From contig NZ_LKEG01000044.1 in the NCBI RefSeq assembly GCF_001645105.1, positions 62,001 to 126,000 on the forward strand: DNA of 64,000 bases, in the 5' to 3' direction. Origin of the DNA: Pseudomonas marginalis. Its GTDB lineage: Bacteria > Pseudomonadota > Gammaproteobacteria > Pseudomonadales > Pseudomonadaceae. The position numbers and the translations under genes are program-made. Of this stretch, positions 8,013 to 16,918 are shown piece after piece. The notes beneath the pieces are model-generated. The model saw nothing but the letters and a program-made list of their open reading frames with translations. It made no database searches and was not told where the DNA came from. Positions within the stretch are counted from its first letter, which is position 1. Each line of letters opens with the position of its first letter.

Positions 8013-8738
8013 CTCAAGCACAAACACCAGGTTTACATCTGGCTAAAAAACATACAATCCTGTTTAGTCTGTGATGAGGCGACGGAATCAGCCCATTGTG
8101 TGTGCAACGCCTGCGAAACAGAGCTGCCCTGGCTGATGGAGCACTGCGATGTGTGCGCCCTGCCCTTGCCAATGGAAGGTCTGATCTGCGGCCAATGCCA
8201 GAAACAACCACCCGCCTTTAAACAGGTGACCGCGCCCTGGACCTACAGCTTTCCCATCGACAGCCTCATCAGCCGCTTCAAGCACCAGGCGCGCTGGCCT
8301 CTCGGGCAGATGCTCGCCCGGCTTTTAGCGCAGCATCTGCAACACCGCCTCGACAACAGCGAACTGACGCGCCCCGACTGCCTGTTGCCGGTGCCCATGG
8401 CCCGCAAGCGCCTGCGCGAGCGCGGCTATAACCAGGCGTTGATGCTGGCGCGTTGGCTCAGCAGCGACTTGAACATTGCCTACGATGAACACCTGTTGTT
8501 ACGTCCCCATGAAACCGTCGCCCAACAAGCCTTGGACGCCAAGACTCGCAAGCGCAACCTGCTCGGCGCCTTCGCCCTGGCGCCTGGCGCCCAGGTGCAG
8601 GGCCGGCACTTTGCCTTGGTCGACGATGTGCTCACCACCGGTGCCACCGCCCACAGCCTGGCGCGGTTATTGATCAATGCTGGCGCACGACAGGTCGATG
8701 TGTACTGCCTGGCCCGCACACCCAAACCGGGCAACTGA
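8001..8738 (+). CDS. comF: ComF family phosphoribosyltransferase-like protein
   Basis: ComF (245 residues, also known as GntX) is required for use or uptake of external DNA in several proteobacteria and Gram-positives; its enzymatic step is unsettled. The N-terminal zinc-finger-like part has cysteines in CLVCDE, CVCNACE, CDVCALP and CGQCQ (about 21-75). The C-terminal type I PRTase fold has DCLLPVPMARKRLRERGYNQ (about 125-145) and the PRPP loop FALVDDVLTTGATA (about 200-213). The start at 8001 follows AAGGAAG. It is divergent from bioB, and the candidate BirA operator falls inside its first 13 codons, so comF transcription could also be affected by biotin status; that is inference. Confidence 0.9.
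   Translation: MHCQLKHKHQVYIWLKNIQSCLVCDEATESAHCVCNACETELPWLMEHCDVCALPLPMEGLICGQCQKQPPAFKQVTAPWTYSFPIDSLISRFKHQARWPLGQMLARLLAQHLQHRLDNSELTRPDCLLPVPMARKRLRERGYNQALMLARWLSSDLNIAYDEHLLLRPHETVAQQALDAKTRKRNLLGAFALAPGAQVQGRHFALVDDVLTTGATAHSLARLLINAGARQVDVYCLARTPKPGN
8006..8038. promoter_or_regulatory. Candidate BirA (biotin repressor) operator
   Basis: On the bioB strand the sequence reads ATGTAAACC, 15 bases, AGTTGACAG. The BirA consensus is TTGTAAACC with an inverted GGTTTACAA-type half about 14-16 bases away. The left half matches 8 of 9. The right half keeps the GTTnACA core and contains the -35 hexamer of the candidate bioB promoter, where bound BirA would block RNA polymerase. The site lies inside the 5' end of comF. 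Confidence 0.65.
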
Positions 8739-8796
8739 CTTGACTCCGGCCCACCTTGCCCGCAACGTTCGGCTCATCACATCGAAGCGCATCCAC

Positions 8797-9561
8797 ATGT
8801 CTCTGCCAGCGTCCCTCAGCCAACACATCATCCGTCGCCCCCAGCGCATTGCCTTGCTCGCGCATATCGCCGAGCAAGGTTCCATCACCCGCGCGGCGAA
8901 AAGTGCAGGCCTCAGTTACAAGGCGGCGTGGGATGCCATCGACGAGCTGAACAACCTGGCGCAAAAACCCTTGGTGGAACGCAGCGTCGGCGGCAAAGGC
9001 GGTGGCGGCGCCAAGCTGACGGCCGAAGGTGAACGCGTGTTGCGTCTTTACCAGCGCCTGCAAGTGTTGCAGGCCGAAGTGCTGGGCTCGGACGAAGCCG
9101 CCAGCGACTTCAACCTGCTCGGTCGCTTGATGCTGCGCACCAGTGCGCGTAACCAACTGCACGGCCAAGTCATCGCCATCGAGCCGCATGGCCGTAACGA
9201 CCTGATCCGCCTGCAGCTGGCGGGCGGGCTAACCCTGGAGGCGCAGATCACCCACGACAGCACGCAGCGGCTGGAACTGGAAACCGGCGTGGAAGTGGTC
9301 GCGCTGATCAAGGCCGGCTGGTTGGAATTGCTGGCTCCCGGCGACTCTGCAACACCTGGACACAATTGCATGAGCGGCAGCGTCGACGCCATTCTCGACG
9401 CCGACGACGGCCCCAGCGAAGTCCGCATCGCCCTGCCCAACGGCCAGGTTTTATGCGCCCTGGCGCAGCCCGGCGCGCTCATCGCCATCGGCGCCGCCGA
9501 GGGCCAGGCAATCCACGTGCAATTCGCGCCGAACAATGTGCTGCTCGGCACGCCGGTTTAG
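8797..9561 (+). CDS. modE: ModE-type molybdate-responsive transcription regulator
   Basis: This 254-residue protein has the ModE layout: an N-terminal winged helix (ITRAAKSAGLSYKAAWDAID at about 31-50, with the family motif KGGGGAKLT at about 67-75) and two molybdate-binding TOBE/Mop repeats (about 121-180 and 190-250; for example TSARNQLHGQVIAIEP). Known ModE proteins bind molybdate and control modABC and molybdoenzyme genes. No molybdate transporter lies in the window, so its targets are elsewhere. The start ATG at 8797 was chosen because the winged helix begins here; the frame upstream overlaps comF. It stands 58 bases after comF and could be co-transcribed with it. Confidence 0.9.
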   Translation: MSLPASLSQHIIRRPQRIALLAHIAEQGSITRAAKSAGLSYKAAWDAIDELNNLAQKPLVERSVGGKGGGGAKLTAEGERVLRLYQRLQVLQAEVLGSDEAASDFNLLGRLMLRTSARNQLHGQVIAIEPHGRNDLIRLQLAGGLTLEAQITHDSTQRLELETGVEVVALIKAGWLELLAPGDSATPGHNCMSGSVDAILDADDGPSEVRIALPNGQVLCALAQPGALIAIGAAEGQAIHVQFAPNNVLLGTPV

Positions 9562-9640
9562 CCGCTGTCGGTATTCAAACTGCAACAATTTCGTCACGCC
9601 CGCTCCTTAAGGTGTTTGCAAAAACCGCAGGGAGCCTGAG

Positions 9641-11539
9641 ATGAGCCTATTAGAAGAAAACCAAGCCACCGACCTTGAACAGATGGTCGGCCTGACCCGC
9701 CGCCGCTTCATCGGCGCCGGTGCCTTGTGCGGTGCCGCCATGTTCCTCGGTGGCAACCTGCTGACGCGCAGCGCCCTCGCCGTCAACGCCGCCAGCGCCA
9801 GCCCGTTGCTGGGCTTTACCAGCATCGCCGCCGCCACCCGCGACACCATCACCTTGCCGCCGGGCTACAGCGCGTCGGTGCTGATCAGCTGGGGCCAGCC
9901 GCTGAGCAGGAGCGCGCCGGCCTTCGATCCGTCCGGCAACGGCACGGCCAAGGCCCAGGAACAGCAGTTCGGCGACAACAACGACGGCATGAGCCTGTTC
10001 GCCTTCCCCGGCGACGATAACCGCGCGCTGATGGCGATCAACAACGAATACACCAATTACCGTTACCTCTTCGCCCACGGCGGCGCGCCGCAATCGGCCG
10101 AAGACGTGCGCAAGGCCCAGGCCAGCGAGGGCGTCTCGGTGATCGAAGTACGGCGCAAGGGCGACACCTGGCAGTTCGTGCAGGACTCGCGCTACAACCG
10201 ACGCATCCACGGCAACTCGCCGATCCGCCTCAGCGGCCCCGCCGCCGGCCACGCCTGGCTGAAGACCAGCGCCGACAAAACCGGCAAGAACGCCCTCGGC
10301 ACCTTCCAGAACTGCGCCAACGGCAAGACGCCGTGGGGCACTTATCTGACCTGCGAAGAGAACTTCACCGACTGCTTCGGCAGCAGTAACCCACAACAGA
10401 CGTTCGACGCCGGGCAGAAACGCTATGGCGTTGTGGCGGCCAGCAAAGACATCAACTGGCACCCGCACGACCCACGCTTCGACATCGCCAAGAACCCCAA
10501 CGAACTGAATCGTCATGGCTGGGTGGTGGAAATCGACCCGTTCGATCCGCACTCCACCCCGGTCAAACGCACCGCCCTGGGCCGCTTCAAACACGAAAAC
10601 GCTGCCCTGGCCGAAACCCGTGACGGCCGCGCCGTGGTGTACATGGGCGACGACGAACGCGGCGAGTTCATCTACAAGTTCGTCAGCCGCGACAAGATCA
10701 ACCACAAGAACCCCAAAGCCAACAAAGACCTGCTCGACCACGGCACCTTGTACGTAGCGATCTTCGATGCGGGCGACGGCAACGCCGACCATCCCAAGGG
10801 CAAAGGCCAATGGGTCGAGCTGACGCACGGTAAAAACGGCATCGACGCCAGCACCGGTTTCGCCAGCCAAGCCGAAGTGCTGATCCATGCGCGCCTGGCC
10901 GCCAGTGTGGTGAAAGCCACGCGCATGGACCGCCCGGAATGGATCGTGGTCAGCCCCACCGATGGCCAGGTCTATTGCACCCTCACCAATAACGCCAAGC
11001 GCGGTGAGGACGGCCAGCCGGTGGGCGGCCCCAACCCGCGCGAGAAAAACGTCTACGGCCAGATCCTGCGCTGGAAGGCCGACGCCGATAACCACGGCGC
11101 CAGCGAATTCAGCTGGGACCTGTTTGTGGTGGCCGGCAACCCTGGCGTTCACGCCGGCACGCCGAAGGGCGGTTCGTCGAACATCAACCCACAGAACATG
11201 TTCAACAGCCCCGATGGGTTGGGCTTCGATAAGGCCGGGCGCTTGTGGATTCTTACGGATGGCGACTACAGCAACGCCGGTGACTTCGCGGGGATGGGCA
11301 ATAACCAGATGCTGTGTGCGGACCCCTCCACCGGGGAGATACGCCGCTTCATGGTCGGGCCGGTGGCCTGTGAAGTGACAGGCATCAGCTTCTCGCCGGA
11401 TCAGAAGACGCTGTTTGTGGGCATCCAGCACCCAGGCGAAACCGGCGGTTCGACCTGGCCGGAGCATCTGCCGAACGGCAAGCCGCGGTCGTCGGTGATG
11501 GCGATTCGGCGGGATGATGGTGGGATCGTCGGCGCCTGA
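9641..11539 (+). CDS. phoX: Tat-exported PhoX-family phosphatase
   Basis: This 632-residue protein belongs to the DUF839/PhoX family. PhoX enzymes are periplasmic alkaline phosphomonoesterases using Ca and Fe cofactors, made under phosphate limitation. The twin-arginine signal LTRRRFIGAG (19-27) followed by a hydrophobic stretch and an ALA-type cleavage site near 47 shows export in folded form through Tat. Family segments include LTCEENFTDCFG (about 231-242), HGWVVEIDPFDP (about 288-299), MGDDERGEFIYKF (about 335-347) and the C-terminal GIQHPGE. It has the full family length. A convincing Pho box was not found in the 79-base gap to modE, so regulation is open. Confidence 0.88.
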   Translation: MSLLEENQATDLEQMVGLTRRRFIGAGALCGAAMFLGGNLLTRSALAVNAASASPLLGFTSIAAATRDTITLPPGYSASVLISWGQPLSRSAPAFDPSGNGTAKAQEQQFGDNNDGMSLFAFPGDDNRALMAINNEYTNYRYLFAHGGAPQSAEDVRKAQASEGVSVIEVRRKGDTWQFVQDSRYNRRIHGNSPIRLSGPAAGHAWLKTSADKTGKNALGTFQNCANGKTPWGTYLTCEENFTDCFGSSNPQQTFDAGQKRYGVVAASKDINWHPHDPRFDIAKNPNELNRHGWVVEIDPFDPHSTPVKRTALGRFKHENAALAETRDGRAVVYMGDDERGEFIYKFVSRDKINHKNPKANKDLLDHGTLYVAIFDAGDGNADHPKGKGQWVELTHGKNGIDASTGFASQAEVLIHARLAASVVKATRMDRPEWIVVSPTDGQVYCTLTNNAKRGEDGQPVGGPNPREKNVYGQILRWKADADNHGASEFSWDLFVVAGNPGVHAGTPKGGSSNINPQNMFNSPDGLGFDKAGRLWILTDGDYSNAGDFAGMGNNQMLCADPSTGEIRRFMVGPVACEVTGISFSPDQKTLFVGIQHPGETGGSTWPEHLPNGKPRSSVMAIRRDDGGIVGA

Positions 11540-11547
11540 CCGGGCCT

Positions 11548-11610
11548 CATCGGGGGCAAGCCCCCTCCCACAGTACGCGGTCCAATGTGGGAGGGGGCGT
11601 GCTCCCGATA
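11548..11610. repeat. REPIN, family A, downstream of phoX
   Basis: Inverted copies at 11548-11572 and 11586-11610 are separated by 13 bases, with the CTCCCACA ends facing inward. The second copy has the variant GGGCGTGCTCCCGAT. It occupies most of the phoX-srkA gap. Confidence 0.88.
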
Positions 11611-11696
11611 GCAATGGCACAGTCGCCCCCTATCTCGACCTCTGTGCGTTACCATACCCGGCCGGACGCGGCGCTCTGCTGCGCGCAGGAGTTCGC

Positions 11697-12671
11697 ATGG
11701 CCCACCCGTTTGAAACACTCACCCCCGACCTGGTGCTCGACGCTGTCGAAAGCATCGGTTTCCTCAGCGATGCTCGCGTTCTGGCGCTGAACAGCTACGA
11801 AAACCGCGTCTATCAAGTGGGCATCGAAGATTCGGAACCGCTGATCGCCAAGTTCTACCGCCCGCAGCGCTGGACCAACGAAGCGATCCTTGAAGAGCAT
11901 CGCTTCACCTTCGAGCTGGCCGAGTGCGACGTTCCAGTGGTCGCCCCGATGATCCACAACGGCGAAAGTCTGTTCGAACATGCCGGTTTCCGTTTCACCC
12001 TGTTCCCACGCCGCGGCGGCCGGGCGCCGGAGCCGGGTAATCTCGATCAACTGTATCGCCTTGGCCAATTGCTCGGCCGTTTGCATGCGGTGGGTTCCAC
12101 CCGCCCGTTTGAACACCGTGAAGCCTTGGGCGTTAAGAATTTCGGTCACGACTCCCTCAACACCCTGCTGGAAGGCAACTTCATCCCCAAGAGCCTGTTG
12201 CCGGCCTACGAGTCCGTGGCCCGCGACCTGCTCAAGCGTGTGGAAGAGGTGTACAAGGCCACACCGCACAAGAACATCCGCATGCACGGTGATTGCCACC
12301 CCGGCAACATGATGTGCCGCGACGAGATGTTCCACATCGTCGACCTGGATGACTGCCGCATGGGCCCGGCGGTACAGGACCTGTGGATGATGCTCGCCGG
12401 AGATCGTCAGGAATGCCTGGGCCAGCTGTCGGAATTGATGGACGGCTATCAGGAGTTCCACGATTTCGACCCACGTGAACTGGCGTTGATCGAACCCCTG
12501 CGCGCCTTGCGGCTGATGCATTACAGCGCCTGGCTCGCACGACGCTGGGATGACCCGGCGTTCCCCCACAGCTTCCCGTGGTTCGGCAGCGAGCGCTATT
12601 GGGGTGACCAGGTGCTGGCGCTGCGCGAGCAACTCTCGGCGCTCAATGAAGAACCCCTGAAACTGTTCTGA
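11697..12671 (+). CDS. srkA: Stress response serine/threonine kinase A
   Basis: SrkA (RdoA/YihE family, 324 residues) is a cytoplasmic eukaryotic-like kinase of the aminoglycoside phosphotransferase fold; in E. coli it counters the MazEF pathway and is induced by envelope stress. The conserved NSYENRVYQVG (about 38-48) forms the nucleotide loop, LIAKFYRP has the ATP lysine, and the catalytic motif MHGDCHPGNMM (about 200-210) is followed by HIVDLDDCRMGP (metal Asp). Length is normal. The start at 11697 has AGGAG six bases upstream. In E. coli srkA precedes dsbA, but here it stands alone between two REPINs. Confidence 0.93.
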   Translation: MAHPFETLTPDLVLDAVESIGFLSDARVLALNSYENRVYQVGIEDSEPLIAKFYRPQRWTNEAILEEHRFTFELAECDVPVVAPMIHNGESLFEHAGFRFTLFPRRGGRAPEPGNLDQLYRLGQLLGRLHAVGSTRPFEHREALGVKNFGHDSLNTLLEGNFIPKSLLPAYESVARDLLKRVEEVYKATPHKNIRMHGDCHPGNMMCRDEMFHIVDLDDCRMGPAVQDLWMMLAGDRQECLGQLSELMDGYQEFHDFDPRELALIEPLRALRLMHYSAWLARRWDDPAFPHSFPWFGSERYWGDQVLALREQLSALNEEPLKLF

Positions 12672-12684
12672 CGGGTGGGTAACG

Positions 12685-12774
12685 TGTGGGAGGGGGCTTG
12701 CTCCCGATAGCAATCTGTCAGTTGATGAAAAGTCGGCTGATACACCGCTATCGGGAACAAGCCCCCTCTCACAT
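12685..12774. repeat. REPIN, family A, downstream of srkA
   Basis: Inverted copies at 12685-12710 and 12747-12774 are separated by about 37 bases. Both carry substitutions (CTTGCTCCCGATAG; TCGGGAACAAGCCCCCTCTCACA), so this pair is older or more diverged than the others. Confidence 0.85.
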
Positions 12775-12851
12775 AAAGCAACGCAGATCCCATCGCCGGA
12801 CAAATATCCTTACAATCGCGCTTTGTTAGCTGCCTAAGCAAGGATTCTGCA

Positions 12852-13736
12852 ATGCAAGCCGCCAACCCCCGCAAGGGCTACATCCTGGGCCTGAGCGCCT
12901 ATGTCATCTGGGGTCTGTTCCCGCTCTACTTCAAAGCCATCGCCAGCGTGCCCGCCGCCGAGATCATCGTGCATCGCGTGCTGTGGTCGGCACTGTTCGG
13001 CGCGTTGCTGTTGATGGTCTGGAAACACCCAGGCTGGTTCCGCGAACTGCGCGACAACCCCAAACGCCTGGCGATCCTGGCACTCAGTGGTTCGTTGATC
13101 GCGGGTAACTGGCTGACCTATGTGTGGTCGGTCAACAGCGGGCGCATGCTGGAAGCCAGCCTGGGTTACTACATCAACCCCTTGGTGAATGTGGTGTTGG
13201 GCATGCTGATCCTGGGCGAACGCCTGCGTCGTCTGCAGTGGGTTGCCGTTGGGCTGGCCGCAGTGGGTGTGGCACAACAGGTGTGGCAAGTGGGCAGCCT
13301 GCCCTGGGTGTCGCTGGTGTTGGCGCTGACCTTTGGTTTCTACGGGCTGATTCGCAAGCAGGCACCGGTGAAAGCGCTGCCGGGGCTGGTGGTAGAAACC
13401 TGGATGCTGGTGCCGATTGCCGTGGCATGGTTGCTGTTCAACCCCTCGGCCCACAGTGCACAGATGGCGTTCTGGAGTACGTCCGAGGCGTGGTGGCTGG
13501 TGGCCGCTGGCCCGGTGACGTTGATCCCGCTGGTATGTTTCAACGCCGCCGCACGGCACTTGCCCTACACCGCCCTGGGCTTCTTGCAATATGTGGCGCC
13601 GACCCTGGTGCTGCTGGAAGCCGTGCTGCTGTTCGGTGAACACCTGGCGCCGAGCACGTTGACCGCCTTCGCTTTCATTTGGGCGGGCCTGGTGGTGTAC
13701 AGCGTGGATATCTGGTTGAGCGTGCGCAAACGCTGA
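12852..13736 (+). CDS. rarD: RarD-type EamA-family transporter
   Basis: This is a 294-residue inner-membrane protein with about ten hydrophobic segments and two EamA repeats. The family signature at the N-terminus, YVIWGLFPLYFKAIA (about 17-31), and GYYINPLVNVVLGMLILGER (about 107-126) match RarD proteins. E. coli RarD was named for chloramphenicol sensitivity, but the transported substrate is not established for most members. The start ATG at 12852 follows AAGGA by eight bases. It converges on gcvR. Confidence 0.9.
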   Translation: MQAANPRKGYILGLSAYVIWGLFPLYFKAIASVPAAEIIVHRVLWSALFGALLLMVWKHPGWFRELRDNPKRLAILALSGSLIAGNWLTYVWSVNSGRMLEASLGYYINPLVNVVLGMLILGERLRRLQWVAVGLAAVGVAQQVWQVGSLPWVSLVLALTFGFYGLIRKQAPVKALPGLVVETWMLVPIAVAWLLFNPSAHSAQMAFWSTSEAWWLVAAGPVTLIPLVCFNAAARHLPYTALGFLQYVAPTLVLLEAVLLFGEHLAPSTLTAFAFIWAGLVVYSVDIWLSVRKR

Positions 13737-13959
13737 TCAAAAAACGCACAACCCTCTGCAAGCCACAGCGGTCATGGCTTGCAGACATCCACCCCAAGGT
13801 TATCCACAGCCTGATCCCCGCCATTTGTGCACAAGCCCTTGAAACTGCTCGTTTTTTGCTCAACTGACGAAGAAGCCCGGCCAGCGTGGCCTGGCGCCGG
13901 GTCTCTACAGGTTATCCACAGGCCCATGCAAGATTTCCATGCATAACCCTGTGGGTAGA
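13737..13959. other. Convergent rarD-gcvR intergenic region with two hairpins and two DnaA-box sequences
   Basis: The gap holds a perfect 10-bp inverted repeat, CTGCAAGCCA (13756-13765) with TGGCTTGCAG (13775-13784), a GC-rich hairpin at 13876-13901 (CCCGGCCAG with CTGGCgCCGGG), and two perfect TTATCCACA sequences at 13800-13808 and 13912-13920. Neither hairpin has a clear T-run, so they may be weak terminators for the two convergent genes. No coding frame is visible. Confidence 0.6.
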
Positions 13960-14472
13960 TTATTCCTCGTGGTGCAGCTCCACCATCAAGTCATCGGCCA
14001 AGGTTTCAAGGGACAGTTGTAAGGTATCCAGGGATAACGCTGTCGGCACCTGCAGCAGCGCCTCGGCGGTAAACAGCGGATCACCGCTCATCGGCGCCGG
14101 GCGTACATCCGTGCTCAGGCTCTCAAGGTTCACGCCTTGCTTACTCAGCAGCGCCGTGATCTCGCGCACGATGCCCGAACGGTCATTGCCGACCAGCGTC
14201 ATCATGATCGATTTAGAGGCCGAGGCTTGCCCACTACTGCCCTCGCCCACCAACACACGAATGCCGTGTGTGGATAAATCCTCCAGCGCGCCCACCAATG
14301 CCTGACGGTGCTCGGCAGGCACGCTGACCCGCAGGATCCCGGCAAACTGCCCGGCCATATGGGCCATGCGGCTTTCCAGCCAGTTGCCACCGTGGGCAGC
14401 AATGTTCTGCGCAATACGTTCAACCAGGCCGGGTTTGTCGGCGGCGATAATTGTGAGTACAAGATGGTCCAT
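13960..14472 (-). CDS. gcvR: Glycine cleavage system transcriptional repressor (ACT-domain protein)
   Basis: GcvR (170 residues) consists of two ACT domains (about 3-80 and 90-165; LTIIAADKPGLVERIAQNIA and MTLVGNDRSGIVREITALLS are the ligand-loop segments). In E. coli GcvR binds GcvA and prevents activation of the glycine cleavage operon unless glycine is present; it does not bind DNA itself. GcvA and gcvTHP are not in the window. The link to glycine fits this chromosome's sarcosine-to-glycine genes, but those are 25 kb away. The start ATG is at 14472. Confidence 0.87.
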   Translation of the reverse strand: MDHLVLTIIAADKPGLVERIAQNIAAHGGNWLESRMAHMAGQFAGILRVSVPAEHRQALVGALEDLSTHGIRVLVGEGSSGQASASKSIMMTLVGNDRSGIVREITALLSKQGVNLESLSTDVRPAPMSGDPLFTAEALLQVPTALSLDTLQLSLETLADDLMVELHHEE

Positions 14473-14664
14473 GGCAAAGCCCTCTGGAATTCAACCTACA
14501 AGGTGGACCCGAAGGCCCTCGATAACAAATCGTGTACCATTTTTATATTTATCTGGAACAATCCAATAGTTTTTTGAGAACATCCGGTTCTCCGCTGTGA
14601 CCGTACGACCAAAGTGGGTCGCTAATCGACGTATTTAGTCTAATTTTCACAACCGCAAGTCATC

Positions 14665-14692
14665 ATGTAGTATGCCCAACCGTGCACTACAT
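14665..14692. promoter_or_regulatory. Inverted repeat upstream of glcB, candidate repressor operator
   Basis: ATGTAGT (14665-14671) and ACTACAT (14686-14692) form a perfect 7-bp inverted repeat with a 14-base spacer, 45 bases before the glcB start. In P. fluorescens the RpiR-type regulator RccR is known to repress glcB, and I recall a TGTAGT/ACTACA-type inverted site for it. The identity is inferred; the repeat itself is plain in the sequence. Confidence 0.55.
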
Positions 14693-14737
14693 AATGAAAT
14701 CTGAAAAAGCGCATAGCTCCGCAGAGTGAGGCAAGCA

Positions 14738-16915
14738 ATGACTGAACACGTTCAAGTCGGTGGCCTGCAGGTCGCCAAAGTCCTGTTCGACTTCGTGAAC
14801 AACGAAGCCATTCCCGGTACCGGCATCACTGCCGACCAGTTCTGGGCCGGTGCCGACAAGGTCATCCACGACCTGGCACCGAAGAACAAAGCCCTACTCG
14901 CCAAGCGCGACGATTTCCAGGCGCGGATCGATACCTGGCACCAGACTCACGCCGGTAAAGCGCACGACCCGGTGGCCTACAAGGCCTTCCTGCAAGACAT
15001 CGGATACCTGCTGCCAGAAGCCGCAGACTTCCAGGCCACGACCCAAAACGTCGATGACGAAATCGCCCGCATGGCCGGCCCTCAGCTGGTGGTGCCGGTG
15101 ATGAACGCCCGCTTCGCCCTCAACGCCTCGAATGCGCGCTGGGGTTCACTGTATGACGCGCTGTATGGCACCGACGCCATCAGCGAAGCCGGCGGCGCCG
15201 AAAAGGGCAAGGGCTACAACAAGGTGCGGGGCGACAAGGTGATCGCCTTCGCCCGTGCCTTCCTCGATGAAGCCGCACCGCTGAGCGCCGGCAGCCACGC
15301 GGAGTCGACCGGCTACAAGATCGTCGATGGCACGCTGATTGTCAGCCTCAAAGGCGGCAGTAACAGTGGCCTGCGCGACGATGCGCAGTTGATCGGTTTC
15401 CAAGGCCCTGCGGCCGAGCCGATTGCGATCCTGTTGAAACACAACGGCCTGCACTTCGAAATCCAGATCGACGCCAGCACCCCGGTCGGCCAGACCGACG
15501 CAGCCGGCGTCAAAGACGTGCTGATGGAAGCCGCGCTGACCACCATCATGGACTGCGAAGACTCCGTCGCCGCCGTGGATGCCGATGACAAAGTGGTGAT
15601 CTACCGCAATTGGCTCGGCCTGATGAAGGGCGACTTGGCCGAAGAAGTGGCCAAGGGTGGCAAGACCTTCACCCGCACCATGAACGCCGACCGCGTTTAT
15701 ACCGGCGTGGATGGCCAGGACGTGACGCTGCATGGCCGTTCGCTGCTGTTCGTGCGCAACGTGGGTCATCTGATGACCATTGACGCGATCCTCGACAAAG
15801 ACGGCAACGAAGTCCCCGAAGGCATCCTCGACGGCCTGCTCACCAGCCTGGCGGCCATCCACAGCCTGAACGGCAACAGCAGCCGCAAGAACAGCCGCAC
15901 CGGTTCTGTGTACATCGTTAAACCGAAGATGCACGGCCCGGAAGAAGCGGCGTTCACCAACGAGCTGTTCGGCCGTATCGAAGACGTGCTGAACCTGCCG
16001 CGCAACACCCTCAAAGTCGGGATCATGGACGAGGAGCGCCGCACCACGGTCAACCTCAAGGCCTGCATCAAGGCCGCCAGCGAGCGCGTGGTGTTTATCA
16101 ACACCGGTTTCCTTGACCGTACGGGCGACGAGATCCACACCTCCATGGAAGCCGGCGCGATGGTGCGCAAGGCCGCCATGAAGTCGGAAAAATGGATCGG
16201 TGCGTATGAGAACTGGAACGTTGATATCGGCTTGAGCACCGGCCTGCAAGGTCGTGCGCAAATCGGTAAAGGCATGTGGGCCATGCCCGACCTGATGGCG
16301 GCGATGCTCGAGCAGAAAATCGCCCACCCATTGGCCGGTGCCAACACCGCCTGGGTACCGTCGCCAACCGCCGCCGCACTGCACGCGTTGCATTACCACA
16401 AGGTTGATGTATTCGCCCGCCAGGCCGAACTGGCCAAGCGCGAGCGCGCCTCGGTGGACGACATCCTGACCATTCCTCTGGCCAGCAACACCGATTGGTC
16501 CGACGAAGAAATCCGCAACGAGCTGGACAACAACGCCCAGGGCATCCTCGGCTATGTCGTACGCTGGATCGACCAGGGCGTCGGCTGTTCGAAAGTACCG
16601 GACATCAACGACGTCGGCCTGATGGAAGACCGCGCCACCCTGCGCATTTCCAGCCAGCACATCGCCAACTGGCTGCGCCACGGCATCGTCACCGAAGCCC
16701 AGGTCATGGAAAGCCTCAAGCGCATGGCGCCGGTGGTGGACCGTCAGAATGCCGGGGATGCGCTGTATCGACCGCTGGCACCGGATTTTGACAGCAACAT
16801 CGCGTTCCAGGCAGCGGTGGAGTTGGTGATTGAAGGCACCCAGCAGCCCAACGGCTACACCGAGCCGGTGCTGCACCGTCGGCGTCGGGAGTTCAAGGCT
16901 AAAAACGGCCTGTAA
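14738..16915 (+). CDS. glcB: Malate synthase G
   Basis: GlcB (725 residues) condenses glyoxylate with acetyl-CoA to malate, the second step of the glyoxylate shunt. It has the G-isoform length and landmarks: the catalytic-core stretch starting TIMDCEDSVAAVDADDK (about 270-286), the segment beginning VYIVKPKMHGPEEA with a conserved arginine region, VGIMDEERRTTVNLK (about 425-440), and the C-terminal QHIANWLRHGIV. The start MTEHVQVGG at 14738 was chosen because GAGG lies seven bases upstream. It is divergent from gcvR and followed by a strong terminator, so it is probably transcribed alone. A palindromic operator candidate sits before it. Confidence 0.97.
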   Translation: MTEHVQVGGLQVAKVLFDFVNNEAIPGTGITADQFWAGADKVIHDLAPKNKALLAKRDDFQARIDTWHQTHAGKAHDPVAYKAFLQDIGYLLPEAADFQATTQNVDDEIARMAGPQLVVPVMNARFALNASNARWGSLYDALYGTDAISEAGGAEKGKGYNKVRGDKVIAFARAFLDEAAPLSAGSHAESTGYKIVDGTLIVSLKGGSNSGLRDDAQLIGFQGPAAEPIAILLKHNGLHFEIQIDASTPVGQTDAAGVKDVLMEAALTTIMDCEDSVAAVDADDKVVIYRNWLGLMKGDLAEEVAKGGKTFTRTMNADRVYTGVDGQDVTLHGRSLLFVRNVGHLMTIDAILDKDGNEVPEGILDGLLTSLAAIHSLNGNSSRKNSRTGSVYIVKPKMHGPEEAAFTNELFGRIEDVLNLPRNTLKVGIMDEERRTTVNLKACIKAASERVVFINTGFLDRTGDEIHTSMEAGAMVRKAAMKSEKWIGAYENWNVDIGLSTGLQGRAQIGKGMWAMPDLMAAMLEQKIAHPLAGANTAWVPSPTAAALHALHYHKVDVFARQAELAKRERASVDDILTIPLASNTDWSDEEIRNELDNNAQGILGYVVRWIDQGVGCSKVPDINDVGLMEDRATLRISSQHIANWLRHGIVTEAQVMESLKRMAPVVDRQNAGDALYRPLAPDFDSNIAFQAAVELVIEGTQQPNGYTEPVLHRRRREFKAKNGL

Positions 16916-16918
16916 ATG

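Noticed and set aside
9562..9640. Possible Pho box before phoX (CTGTCGG and related short matches).
   Set aside because: Only partial matches to the CTGTCAT-N4-CTGTCAT pattern with the wrong spacing; not enough to call.
9650..11620. A minus-strand open frame of about 656 codons.
   Set aside because: It is antisense to phoX and rich in Val, Gly and His repeats with no known domain.
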